DNA from: Glandiceps talaboti | Taxonomy: Eukaryota; Hemichordata; Enteropneusta; Spengelidae | Length of the DNA stretch: 64,000 bases | NCBI RefSeq assembly: GCF_964340395.1 | Contig: NC_135562.1 | Span: forward strand, 6,351,634-6,415,633 | Direction: 5' to 3' | In this document: positions 23,339-37,800 of the stretch, piece by piece | Layout of the letters: every line of letters starts with the position of its first letter | Numbering within the stretch: the stretch's first letter is position 1 | Made by a program: the position numbers and the translations under genes | Notes under the pieces: generated by a model | Seen by the model: only the letters and a program-made list of their open reading frames with translations | Told to the model about the DNA's origin: nothing | The model's database searches: none

Positions 23339-25063
23339 ACAGTACCAGTTTTAATGTCGAGTTTTATTACCAAAACTTTGCTACGTGGTTTTTATAACAA
23401 CAACATACTTCTGATTTTGAAACACAGTACATCAATAACATCTCATGCAGGCAATTCCTGGAAATATGAGAACGGGATTTTATTTTTGAAAATCGACTTT
23501 CACTTTTAAACGAAAATCAGCTTCTTTCCTCCAACGTTAACATATATATACAATCTATTCTATAATATGCTTGCTCAAATTTACAACCAAAAAGTGAAAT
23601 TCATGATCATTAACTATATATTTGGATTTATGTGCTCAAAAGTTCGGGTTGTTGGTCGATCGACGCGTGGCTCTCATTTAGTTCGGCACGCAAACACTAC
23701 ATACATATTCTGCGTCATCGTAACACGATATGAATGGTAATTTTTGAAGCTTTCTACTCTATTCACAAGAAAGGCAACTGAGTTTGACAAGTTCATATGT
23801 CGCTTTTGTCTCACTCAAACTATAAATACACGTATACAAGGTATTTGTAACTCGAATCTTCTCTAAAGAATTCGTTGTCTAGCTGCGCGCTCATAACAGA
23901 AATAAGATATACTGAACCCATTGGGTGTTTAAACCGCTCCACATGAAGGAGTAAGTGAAGTGTCTTGAACTCATCCACCGCCATGCATATTTATCCAGTC
24001 TGCTTTGATCGATTAAAACCCTTGAACACATTTCCATTCTTCCCGAAAAATGTTATTACAAAAAAAATGAGTTTTAGTGGAATTCTGTGATTTCAATTCC
24101 AGTCCCTGCATCACCTTTACGATAGGCCTTGGTGGACTATTTTTCAATGGCGCGTTTTGCATGATTGTGCATTGTTCTGCGCACGACGTACTTGGAAGGA
24201 GCGAAACATCATGTACTATGGTTTCAATTTAATTATCATCACATCTTGGAGAAACAATGAATATATTATGATGTAAAAGTAGGTACATGTTTTACCAGTA
24301 TAGTGCAGTGTGCGTTAACGTTGTATTTCGTTTTCCAGTGTCATGATGTCTACGATCGACATACGCATAAACCCCACAGTGCGTACACAGCGAAAGCATA
24401 CCCCACGGTGTACACACACATCTACGCATGCTCCAATTGACACTAAGTTAAAACTTGTATTATTAGACACGTGTACTTTCAATAAAACAACTATTACAGC
24501 CATAATACATGTTTGTAATTCAACAACGTCCAAATATAGAAATCAGACATCTATTGCTTACTAAGTTACTTTCAGTTTCACGAAACGGCGGTTCTTTTCA
24601 TGTCTTTGGGTAAAAAAAAAATCAGATTACTTGACGGGGGTATAGAAAGAAATGAAACTTGCAATCGATAATACATGTCACGATTTATCAAGAAATCAAA
24701 TCCCAACACCAGTCCTTATTGAAAACACAAAATTATTTTCTCATGATTGAACAAAAATCATTTCTTTAATCATTTCTCCAAAGAAAAAAAAACGAAAAGC
24801 GAATCGAAGCTGCTGCTTACAAACGTGAGCGACGGTCGAATAGCATGATGGGAAATAATAATGATATATTTCTCTCTGACATGTTTAAGTTTTCATTGTT
24901 CTAATTTTGTTTTGTACGATTGAGATGAAATTTGTCAAGTAGCACAAAAAGAAGCTTAGACGGGTTCTTTTATATGACTCCATGCATAATAAGGTCAAAG
25001 GTATAAACTCAATCACGGCGCGCGCCTAAACAACACTTTTACAAGTGAAATAAGGGGATTTCG

Positions 25064-25069
<6 letters not shown>

Positions 25070-25145
<76 letters not shown>
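25070..25145. repeat. (TA)n microsatellite
   Basis: About 37 uninterrupted TA units after a short GT run; self-complementary and cruciform-prone. Confidence 0.97.
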
Positions 25146-25148
<3 letters not shown>

Positions 25149-25384
25149 CATATTGTTTTTCAGAAAGTAATGATGTTTAATTAATTAAAAATTCCAAAAT
25201 AAACACACGATTTCTCATCCATATGACCTCTTTAACGTATACCCCCATTTAACACAGTGGTGTGGTTTTGAATACTAATTATTGAATTATTACAAATAGA
25301 CACATGACCTCTGCAAGCTGTAATACACAGAAATCACGATTCGATATCCATCTTAATACACAGGTCCCTGAATACAAAAACATA

Positions 25385-25706
25385 AAGCACACACAAACAC
25401 AAAAACAAACACAAACACAAACACAAACACAAACACAAACACAAACACAAACACAAACATATACATATACACGCTCACGTACGTGCACGCACGCACGCAC
25501 GCTACTCTTACATACATGCATCCATCCATCCATCCATCCATCCATCCATGCATCCATCCATGCATCCATCCATCCATCCATCCATCCATGCATGCATCCA
25601 TCCATCCATCCATCCATCCATCCATACATACATACATACATACATACATACATACATACATACATACATACATACATACATACATACATACATACATACA
25701 TACTTC
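25385..25706 (+). repeat. Compound (CAAACA)n, (CATC)n and (CATA)n microsatellite
   Basis: Three adjacent simple repeats: hexamer ACACAA at 25388-25457, CATC with CATG breaks at 25515-25625, and pure CATA at 25625-25703. Confidence 0.96.
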
Positions 25707-26281
25707 TGTGTCAGTGTATGGGTATGTGTATGACAAATTGTGTGTATGTGTCTATGTGTCATGTATGAGTGTGTTGTATGCGTGTATGTATATTGGTATT
25801 ATAGTCATTTAACAGCTAAGTATATAAAGTGTAAATTATACATGTATATACACATTCTGAAATATAGTTATAACAAATAATACGTATTTGTACACAACGA
25901 AAATGACATGTTCATTAATATTGTTGCTATGTCTCGTCTTCGTCAATTAAAAATATCGTCAAACTAATTACCTTACATGGGATGATTTATTTGTCCACCA
26001 CAAAGTATTGTGGGGGGTATTAAGTGAAAGTGACAATACGTGATGACAGAAATAGTCACCAAATGCTACACCTATCTCCTGATGGCACAGATGGTTAACA
26101 GAGCTAACACTTGTTAATATGTTCCGCTCAGCAACAAAAGTCGTACGGATTTAACGCTACACCACACAACAAATGTTGTTGACGGCATTAATGTGCACAT
26201 ACCCTGATACGAACCGTTGTTTGCAAAAAGACAAACAAACCCAAAGCGATTATTGGACTTACTTCTGAAATATAAATTAAC

Positions 26282-29200
26282 ATGGCTGACGCGATTGAAG
26301 AAGAGAATAGGGAGAAGGAACCTATTTTGAAAGAATTGAAAGAAAAAGAGAAGGAAAAGGAAAAAGAAGAGAAAGCGAAAAAGGTTTGTGTTTTTATTAT
26401 TTTCTGACGTAATTTCACCACCTCTTATTTTGCAGTATACTATCATGTTGATGAACCTATAGATCCGGCGATGAGTTGCACTGGAAACAACAAAGTCAAA
26501 CCTTTTGACGTGAGTATATAAACATTATTTATGTTTGGATTGTTTTACTTCACAATATTCACCACAGAGTGGGAATGACGACGACTAGGCCGTGCTTTTC
26601 ACGACAGTAATTTGTACGTATGGAGTCTAGCTGACCACAGTCCTGCAAATGCACATTATCTGCCTTTAACTTAGTTTGACCATTCGTTTTGTGGGCGTGC
26701 CTTTATTGTCATGCTTCTAACTTTCCTCTTAGAAAATTGTGACATTTCCCTATAGGTCGTCGATAACATTGTAAAAATCACAGTGACTCAAGAAAACTGG
26801 TTTGCAGGCGCAGTCGCAACAGGAACGAAAATAACAATATTAGAAATCGAATTTTCAAGGTTTTCATGTTTATTGGATGAACATATAATAGAAATCGTAT
26901 CCTGAGTAGAGCAAATGATAGACGGGGAATTATTTGGCGTCGACGTTTATAACATTATGGCACACGAACAGGGATTGAGCTCAGATGTACTGTATGTATA
27001 ACTAATATCGGTCGTGATTGTGTTGCCAAAAATAAAACCCATTGTATACATACGGAACAACTGTCATATGCGGATATGACATCCAACATCACTCACACAC
27101 GATGTCACAACACCAGCCGCAACGCCTGTCATTAAAATCAGTCGAACAATGGGATATAATACCAATATGTTTGATAGTTACGAAAATAAATCATTCGTAT
27201 GATATCCATCATAATATTTTTATTCCGTTTGTCCATTAAATGTTTTCCTATCAAAATCAGTTAAAGTTGCACTGGACTATTTTTTGAAACTCTTTACTTA
27301 GAATGACTCATTCGAAATATATCGTATACTCAGTGCTGAATCAGCTGTTGGTAAACATATTTATGTAACTGTATCAACACATAATATGGTACAATAAATC
27401 CCATCAAATTGATTTCTGGGTCCGCACCCTAAACTCAGTATCCTAGTGGAATTTTGATTTCGACAAGTCAATGTACTACTTACAAGCGACATCTACTAAT
27501 TAATAAGTACAATGTCTAATTATTGGTATTTTAACAATTTTTAGAGAAAATATTGTTGCTTTTCTGATCGAAAAAAATGCTCTGGTTACAGCTAGTGCAG
27601 TAAATGTAACCTAAACACTACCGGTCCCGTTTTAAATGATAACATTATTGTGTTTACAACGGGTATTAATTTGACATAAGTAAAAAGCATCACTACCAAA
27701 CTTCCTCGCATCTTCGTTTGGAATACTAGTACAATGTATATATATACTTTAAAATAAACGTCGTATCGTGTTCCGCCATCATTGATCTGAAATTGATTTT
27801 GAATATGACAAATCAAATCGGTATATTACTTGGCCACTTGTTGTCACGGATTGGTCTGCTCCTGGCTGGCTGGTACTGAGAGTGGCTACGTTTGAAATAA
27901 AATACAAATTTGATCGCCATACATTATTAATGCCATTTCAGTATTTTAATGATTTTTCTATTAAAGTATCATTTCAGCATAGTGAATCTATTAACAATCA
28001 CCAAATGCGAGAATGAATACATCAATCATAAAATACAATGAAACAAATAAAGACAAAAACATACGTTTCTCCCCATTGTTTAGTGTATAGATCCATTTTT
28101 TGACAAATTTCCTGTTATTTCAACACAACGTTAAGACGATTATGTAAATTTTATGTATAATATTCTCTAATAATCTATCTATGAAAAAAAAGTCCATTCA
28201 TAGGTTTCATTATTGTATGCTTGGTGAGGTGCATGGTGCTACGTTCAATGTTTTTTAGACAATGAAGCGTAAGAAACCTGACTGTAAACGTCTACGATTG
28301 GGGATATTCACAAGTTTATTGAAAGAATGTAAATTTGTTTCTTCACGTCAATTTATCAGAGATGTATCCCGGATGTATAGATACCTGTTGTCTTTTATCC
28401 ATTGTATCATTCATCGATTGATGTTGATGATACCGTGGGTCAAAGGTCAAACAGATGGTATCTGGTAGTTCATAAATCTATGACAAAGAAAAGGGAAACG
28501 GGTACCAGTACATTTTATATCAGAAAACAAAATAATTATTATACAAGTAGGCTGAGCAGGGGATAAATTGACGAGTGCATATAACGTAAAACTTGGTCAA
28601 ATGTTGTAAAACGTGAACAGATCTTAAAATTATGTTTGGACTTAGGCCTATCCACGTTCTATTCAAGTCATTACGCTTATTGCAGTACAAATCAATATTT
28701 ATTTTATCGTTGAGCGCTGAATAAACGCAAACTATTGGGTAAAAACCGAAAGAGGTTTCCTTCTTCTGCATGCCCTGTCCTAATCTTGCTACTAGACGTT
28801 CGGGCTTTCTTCCGATACTATAACTTATAATTATAAGCGAACGAAGTTCGCAGTGAGGGCTTGTTCCATCCTCGATAGCGATGTTCGGTCGTGTGTCGTA
28901 TTCTATCGGAAGAACATCCGAGGTCTAGCAGATAGACTAGCCTTGCCCTTCGTTTCTATCGCGGTCGTGATCGGTGTAGCCTTCGTATTAAACTTGAAGG
29001 TCCTACCTTGCAATTGAAGCGATTTTTGTACGGAAAGAGAGAGAGAACGCTTGTCAAATCTAAGGCTTCTATGGAGGCTATGGTGACTGCTTCTCCCTTG
29101 TTCAATTTTATCACGTAAGATGCATCAACAAATATACAAAAGAAATATTTCAGAACTATTTTCAAATGTATTTCACGTCTAGATTTGATAGTCAATGGTT

Positions 29201-32200
29201 AGTTTCACATACATTTTTTTTCAGGAATTACTGATAGTTATTTCATTTCATTGAAAACAGTGTCTTATATACTCTTATTGATTTCTCCTTAATATTTGAG
29301 AACAGAATACAAATTGGTCATTAGAATATCTGACCGAGATTTGAAGGTTGTCTGAAACAGCTGGTAACGAAATACTGAAAAAATGTAATAGCAATATGCA
29401 AATTAGAAAACTGTTACGTAATGATATGCAAATGAGTGTTTAATAATAATGCAGCTATCAATTACTAAATTAATGGGGTGTTCATATTTTAATAATAAGT
29501 ATTGTCGGAAATATTAATTGTCCCATACAAACAATATAGTTATAAATTACTGAAAAATGCCCTCGGTTGTAAAGCTAAAATGTGTACTTTTACACTATTT
29601 GTCTATTTAGCTATAAAACTAGAATATGTTGTTGTTACAGTGGAAATGCTTTGTGGTATTAATAGAGCTATAATTATTGACGCGAAATATAGTACATTCT
29701 GATTATTCTTACTATAAATATCTCTAGCAAATTAGTCGGTGTTTGCAATAATAAGCTTACTGTTTCTGTCGTGAGATATTTAATACCGCCAAATTAATAA
29801 CAATAATAAATTAAATTTTTTATTTTATTTTATACGTATAAATTGCAGACAATGTCACATAAAGTGTCCAAAAAAGAAAAACAGCAAGTTACTTTGCTCT
29901 CGTAACTCGTCATACGTATACTTACGTACGTACGGACATATCGCGGTATTTCTTCGGTAACCCAGTTTCGTCGAAGAGGGCGCTATACTAAGCCATTGTG
30001 TACGTCAGAATAGAGGCTTTGTCGGCATCTCTGTCATTTCACTAGCATCACAATTAATAATTAGAATTAAAACAACTTCACATATTGCCACCAAACCTAC
30101 ATCAATGGCATTGCAATGGGGCGCCCCGAGGTAGGAAAACATTAATTATTGCTATTTTGTGGAATATTTTTTTTAAAACATGTGTGTTATGTACTACGTA
30201 CTATTATTATGCAATGCGAGCTTTGTTTATTTTTTAAAATTTCGTTTGTGTATTTATTTATTTTTCAGAAGAGGGACGGGGACGAAGAACCAGAATTTGA
30301 GGGACCGATACACGATCGTAGTTGTCGTGATGTCATCTGTATTATCTTCTTCCTGGCTTTCTGGGGTGGTATGGTAAGTTTTAGTTTTACCGTTGCCATG
30401 GCGATGTCTATATACTAGTAATTAAATCACACATATCAGTGTCTGCGGCGTCTGAAATAAAGTCAGTCATCGATCGATTTTATCAAAATTTGGAGAAATG
30501 GTATACAATCGAGCCCATCACATGTATCATATAGTTTCTAGTCTAGTCTTGTTTTATGTTGTTGCGGATATTGGCATGTTACAGCGATATTTCTATTTTA
30601 CACTAGATGTGGTCCACATCAATGCAATGCCTGCGCATATATATGTCATTACCCAACATCCTCGACTGTAGCTGATTTCGACTATATCATATCTCAACAC
30701 AAGCACGATATAGCCGAAATCAACCACAAAGGACGACGATGTAAATTCACTATCCACGGTGACATGATGTTGTCTAGCTTACTCATCCTCTTACTGAAAT
30801 TACTAACTTATGTAATATGTGTGAAGGTTAAATCTTTTTGTATTGATATACGTTATAATTATTCTTGGTATTTGTACCAGAAATTACATTCTCTTTGTTC
30901 ATATTTCTATCTTTGTACATTTCACATACTTTTACTGAAACCACAGTACCTCAGACCATGTAGGATCGTGTGGCCCGAGTTGAAACACGTACTATCACGT
31001 GATCGATCAGTTGTCGTAACTTGTATCAGTTCCTACAACAGTTTTTTTTTTGACGGATTGATTAGTCGTAGTAAATGGTCTTGACCATGTATTTGTACTG
31101 TTTACACACGGACATCAAGCCAATGTATACAGTACCGTCAATAACTAGGAGAGAGTTAATTCGTGTAATTAGTCAGATTGAATAATTTCTGATGAATATT
31201 GGGTTATTTTTCTACCGCCAAAAAGTTATGAAAAAGAACCAGGAATTATAGCTACACGTATTGGGGTTTCAATCGTAGCTTTCACTGTAGTATAGCAATA
31301 CAACAAACACTTAAGAAAATGTTATTAAGCGTTCGCATGGATTTATTTTTGGTACGAATTTTCCTGTCACACATTTCACCAATAACCTCGTACAAAATTG
31401 ACCTTTCGTCATCACATACAACACTCGGGATAATTCGGCGTTTCGTCGTGATTTGAACAGAGAAACGAAAACCTGACGAATGAAATCGTCCGTAAAATGA
31501 CACTCCACATGTTCGATTTCTACCGTCACTGATACGATTTATTTCATGAACAATTAACTGTAATTTCATGTACTAAATTGGTCTATATTGCTCTTAAAAT
31601 GAACATTAAATGCATGAAAGTAAATTAATCCTTTCAAAAAAAATTAAAATCCATTATTATTTTATATACTGTCAGGGATATGAATTGATTTCAATATTGT
31701 TAATTCGTATGATACTAATAAAATAGGAAGTACAGCACCATACGGCTTTATTATTTCAATGTAGAGTAATTCTGTTTTATTTATTTGTTTTAATATTTAT
31801 ATTGTTATGATAACAGGGCTATATAGCGTATGTATCCATACTAAATGGACAGCCTGAGAGACTGATATACGGGTACGATAGTTATGGTAATATCTGTGGT
31901 ATGAAAAATGACCCCATCCCCAATGTAACGTTGTCTGGACGTGATATGACCGACAGGAAGTAAGTACTAGTAGTATTAATACAGTGAATTTCACAATACC
32001 GTGCAGCTTTTCTGTTTGATACAACCATGCAGAAACCAACAAGAAATTGCATATGCCATACTTCAATAGCAAGATGGCATTTTTTGCTACATTTACTATT
32101 TAGTCTAAATGAACTATGATTTAAATGCATTGCAACACCATGCAGGCATTTGGGCCCCACTAGTATCAAACACCCTATGAAAACACGTATATTTCCTTTG

Positions 32201-34568
32201 CGGTGTTCATTTGATGTCTGTATGGTGGAATGTGTAGTTCATTTCACTCAGACAAAATGTAGCATGAAACTGTATTCATTCAATCTTGCTATCTTAAAGT
32301 GTAGCATGTCCAGTGTCGAATGTATCAAACAGAAAAGCTACATGGTATTGTGAAATTCACTTATATAGTGGCTTCGTCTTTTTAAAAGAGTAATGCCTAT
32401 GTGTTTTATCGTTCCAGAGATTCTTGTATGCCTTTGCTGGCAAATTTGTCAATTTATTCACAACTTTCGTTTTAATCATAGACCCTCCACCAACTGTTGG
32501 TGGAGGGTCTATGTTTTAATTGAACTTGCAAATTTACAGTTATATTAAATCTTTAATAGTCTACAACGTGTTGCGCCACCCTACCACGCTTGAAGAGAGT
32601 GTTGATGATTAAGGCTGAACGACACAACGAATCCAACAATCTTTTTCACTAATTTCGTACTACTAATATTTTAATATACATTTCTCCACTAGGAATGTCT
32701 TCTTCTTCAACTTCTTGGCCATAAGTAATCCCCTCGAAGACAGTAAAATTATTTGTATCCAATCATGTCCAAATGGCACTTTCTTAACTAAGTCTGATCT
32801 CAAAGACTACGCCGACGATGAAGGTGTTAATCTATGTAGCTATGACGTGGCTGTCAGCGACTACACATCAGCATCTACTGGTGACACTGCAGAGTGTCCA
32901 GGCTTACCAATCACGAGTCAGTAAGTACAGCGCCCTCTAAACATGCACATTCAAATATTTTGTTTTCCAAGTTATTCTGCTTGCAATTTTATAGGTTATT
33001 GTACTGCACTGGAAGCGATGTCAAACATTACATTGAGTGATATAACAAATTACATGTACAAGAATATAATGCTACTGGTTATTATCCCTGTTATTGTCTT
33101 AAACTTTTCTCTCTACATTCCAGGATCACCGTACTCAATAGATGCTTGCCTTCGGACTTTTTACAGACTGCTGCTGACGGCATTGGGTTTATCGATCCAG
33201 GCTTAGTAAAGGTAATCCATGCCAACTGTCATAAAGAACAATTAGTCGCTATAAAACAAAGTAATACAAACCGTTACTAGTAAACAGTTATTGTTTATTT
33301 ATCGAACGGATCCACTCCATTGTTAAAGGATACCGGTAATCAAAGGGCATGTGTGATTCTGAACACGTCTAATAAACTCAACAAAGGTTAGCGGAAAATG
33401 AAATGCTTTCCCGCAAGTCAGAGCATATTTCTCAATTCCACTAACGCAAAGAAAAAAATTGCTCTGCGTCTTGCCACGGTGCCGTAAAAAGGCCTGTGAT
33501 TTTTAAAACCGTTTTGCGACGATAATGAAACGAGACTAGATCAAATAAAGATGTTTTAAGCGATAATCATTGGCAATTTTTGTATATATTAATCTTGTAT
33601 GCATTTTTTTCAAGTACAATTACATCATATTAAAGTTGACCACGCGAACAATGTTTGAAGTATTCATGAACAAAATGTGTTTTTTAACCCAAAAGAAAAG
33701 CTTTGAATTTAAAATATATAAATATATAATGTATGTATGCGTATTTTATATACAAATAACAGAAAACGCTGCCCAATAATCAGTTTTTGATAGTCATGCA
33801 TTGAAAATAAGTTTTTCTTGAGTAAACCCAATCTACTTCGAGGGTCTTTGGTGTGACTTTTTCTCAAGAGCGTGTTCAGACTGTTACTGTAGTTTGAGAT
33901 AAAAAAAAATGGAGGTAACAACGTAGGAAATGATTCATGATATTCAGTAAAGCACAGTACAAAATGTATACATAACAAAACTTGTATTGGTAGTTGGAAT
34001 ATGTAGTGTTATGTGCTGCGCAGGCGGGGGGGGGGGGGGGCTCTACTGGGTAATTGGTATAGGTGTACCCTGACTGACTCAAATTATAGGCACACACGCT
34101 ACAAACATTCAAAAGCTAGGGGTCAAAAATCTACATTCTGCCAGAAAATAGGAGTCCAAATGTGAAAGTGTGAAAATCGGCAATCTGGAAAACACTTTTT
34201 CGAAAAATCTAAAAAATAAATCAAAAAGCCGGCAACTCGGAAATTATATTGTCCAAAAATATTGGGTCAAAGGTCGTATATGCATGCAAAGAGATGGGAC
34301 CCTTGAAATCTCTACGCGTACTGGCTAGAACTTAAGACTCAGAAGTCGACATGGGTCTAACAGAGGGGTCAAAACCGCCGTACATACTGTATGTACCTGA
34401 ATGTACATGTGCACGTTTAAAAAGCCAAACAGCGCGTGACATCTAAGTAATGTATACCCAGTGGGACAATTGCGAATCGATAATTTGCAGGTGTCACTTC
34501 TCGTGTCACCCTGTAACGTCAGCACTCGTTTTCAGAATATCGAGAGAGAGGGAGGGGGAGGGAGGGAG

Positions 34569-34652
<84 letters not shown>

Positions 34653-34860
34653 GAGAGACCGCGACTTACTATAGTATATCGCTAATAACAGTTAAGTTAC
34701 GTTATGCTATGCATATTTTGTTTACAATGTTAAACAAACAAACACACACACACAAACAAACAAACAAGCAAACAAACAAACAAACAAACAAACAAACAAA
34801 CAAACAAAATAAATAAATAAATAAATAAATAAATAGATAGATAGATAGATAAATAAATAA

Positions 34861-34896
<36 letters not shown>

Positions 34897-37800
34897 ATAC
34901 AATCTGTTTATTCATTTACAGAAAATTTTCAGTGATATCGAGAAAACATGGAAGGAGATTTGTTATCTGTGTGCTATAGCTGTTGGTAAGTCATTAATTC
35001 AAAAAGATGTACAATAAATGTCAGATGAATAGACATTTACTTTGACATATTGTGGCCGCTTGTATGAAGAATAGGTGGCAGAATTTAAAAAAAATAAACA
35101 TTTCAATATTGTGTTTACACTACTTGATTAATTTTGAAGATAGAACTAAAAGACCCCATATGACTGCCCCATATGGGATATGCTATTCAACTCTTGAGGG
35201 CGCTATAAGTAAAAACCATGCGGCAGACGATAGTTTGTAGTCGGTCCACCTCTGCTGTCGAGTCTCTAATAATGGCTTTACAAAGGAAGGTAAAAGTTAA
35301 AATTCGACAAAGAGTCAGCGTCAATTGCTGTTTTCTTTCTCTTTCTAGGATTATCACTGTTCATGGTCATAATAATGAGATTCTTCGCTGCTGTTATTAT
35401 CTACGTCACCATTATCATCTTTGTGGTGGGCAGTCTGGCAGGGACAGCCTTTCTATGGTACACGTGGTACTTAGCTGATACAGACCTCAAAGATATACCA
35501 GCCAATGGTGAGTGCAACAAGTGATGTAAAGCTAGAAATTAGAAACCAGGGTACCCGGGGAAAACCTGCATTGTTCGGTAGAGTCAAACCGAATGACACT
35601 CTTCTAACTTTACAGCGTGGTAAATTTAATCATTTTTATTACCCTGAATGAGTTTGAACCCCGACCGCAGTGGTAAGAGGCAAGTGGTTTAACCTCTTGA
35701 CCACCCGACAACCTATAAAGTAAAAATATATTTGTTTTTCTGTTTCTAGAACGACTTGATGAAGACGAAGAAAATGTTACGACTTTGTTGATCTATGCAG
35801 GAGTTGCCTCAGGAGTGACAGTAAGTAGTTGGATTATTCCAGGGATGAATACAACTCCAGGCTAACAATATAAACTGTCTCGAAACACAATAAACATAGC
35901 AGGATCCATTGCCTAATCACATTGAAAACTGATATAGGTAAAATGATCAATGATGTAGGCTTAGTGTTTCACCATAGACCCTCCGTGGAGTTTCTATGGT
36001 TTCACTCATGGGACATTATGTTTTTGACACAGTGCTAAACATATTTTAACTCAAGAGGAACAATAACAGAGACACAGTAAACACAGCAGGATCCTTTGCG
36101 CAATCACATTGAACACTGATAAGCATTGCTATTCTTTTACAGTGCAGTAAAAACAGGCTTCTAATGAAAAGATTACACATGGACTTGATGATTTTAATGG
36201 CTTCAATTGTTTATTTTCTAACTGCCTAATACTCTACTACTAGAGGGCGCTGTAATATAATCTTCCACTATACCACTAGATGGCGCTATTTATCTGAATG
36301 GTCCTTTGATTGTTTTTCAGGTCATACTACTGCTGATCTTGCTTGTGATGAGAAAGAGGATATCCTTGGTGGTTGCCTTGTTTAGCGAGGCTGGGAGGGC
36401 CATTGCATCACTACCATTCCTGCTGATTCAACCATTGTGGGTACGTATCAATGATATATATATACATGTATATGTACATTACAGTAGAAATGATACTGGC
36501 TTGGTGTTTCACTCATGGGCCATGATGTTTTTGACACAAAGATAGCCACATTTTGACCCAAGACTAACAAACAATGACAAAGACATGGACGCACACGACA
36601 GGATCCTTTGCCCAATCACATTGAAAAGAAATAAAATATCAGTTGCCTTGGAACAATGCAGTAAAAACAGGCTTCTGCTGAGAAAATACTGATGGACTTG
36701 ATTAGTTTAACCTAGTGAGTAATGAGACACTCTCATAGAAAACTTTGTTTCTGTGAAGAAATTAACATGATTTTTGGATGGCTTTTTCCATGAATTGAAC
36801 TCTTGCATTATGCAAAGTGATCAGGAAGCAATATGTCCTGTGTGTCAACAAACAAAACACTTCATCCAGACATAAGTATTGGATGACCTTTGAACTTTAG
36901 GCATCACTCTCAGAGTACTCCAAACCATTTTATTTAAAAAGTTAATTTTCACAGTACTATATCAATTATCATTGAACTCATTTTCATATATATTTCTAAT
37001 CTGCCTTTCAGACTTTCCTGGCTGTAGGTGTGTTAGCTGGCTACTGGTTAGGGGTATATCTGTACTTGTCAACAGCTGGACAACCTGAACTTGATGAAAG
37101 CACTGGATTTGTAGAGTTTGTGGATGATGAAATGATTGACGTAAGTTTTATTAGCAATTTAGCAATCAATCAATCGATCAATCAGTCAGTTAGTCAGTCA
37201 ATCAATCGATCAATCAATCAATCAATCAATCGATCAATCAATCAATCTTTCGATTGAACAATCACTCAAACAAGCAATCAATTGATTGATCAATTGATCA
37301 ATCAATCACTAAATTATCTATAATTATATCTAATTTCCATGAAGGATGCAATAGTCAAACACCATGAATGCAGTGATATATGAAAACAAAACTAAATCTT
37401 AAACAAAAGTAACACATTTTTGTTTGTTTTCTGCAGTACTTCTTCTGGTATCATCTATTCGGTTTACTTTGGGGAGCTGCATTCCTGTGGGCCTGTCAAG
37501 AAATCACCATAGCTGGCGCTGTTGCTATCTGGTTCTTTACCCGAGACAAGAAGAAGATGCCAATGTTTCCAATATTGAAAAGTATTGGTAGGGTTATGAG
37601 GTATGTGTCAGAGATTTAAAGTTGATAGTCTTGATAGTCAAGGATTTAGTTGAATGTTTAATAAAATAGTGTTTGTCAAAAAAAGTGTCTTATTTGTTGA
37701 AAAGAAACAATTTGGAAGTTCTTGATATTCAGACAACTTCGGTAACATCCTGGAAATTGTAAAGCGCTTTGAGCACGGTGTGAGAAAGCGCTATATAAGA

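Larger units (their letters stand above)
19700..26281. other. Large intergenic region, repeat-rich, no gene recognised
   Basis: No open frame here resembles a known protein; the long ones come from CATA/CATC/CA repeats. About 21500-24600 looks like unique sequence with more CpG than its surroundings and could hold upstream regulatory DNA or a non-coding first exon of SLC44A1. The 20630-20830 segment has two related 'tatgcaaat...aaatt' pieces. A (TTG)n tract lies at 23246-23338. Confidence 0.5.

Noticed and set aside
26114-26446. Minus-strand open frames of 77-110 aa (Phe/Ser-rich)
   Set aside because: They are the complement of the Glu/Lys-rich SLC44A1 first exon and have no independent support.
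35640-35712. A functional tRNA gene
   Set aside because: A- and B-box-like motifs exist, but acceptor and anticodon stems do not pair well and it continues into a SINE-like body.
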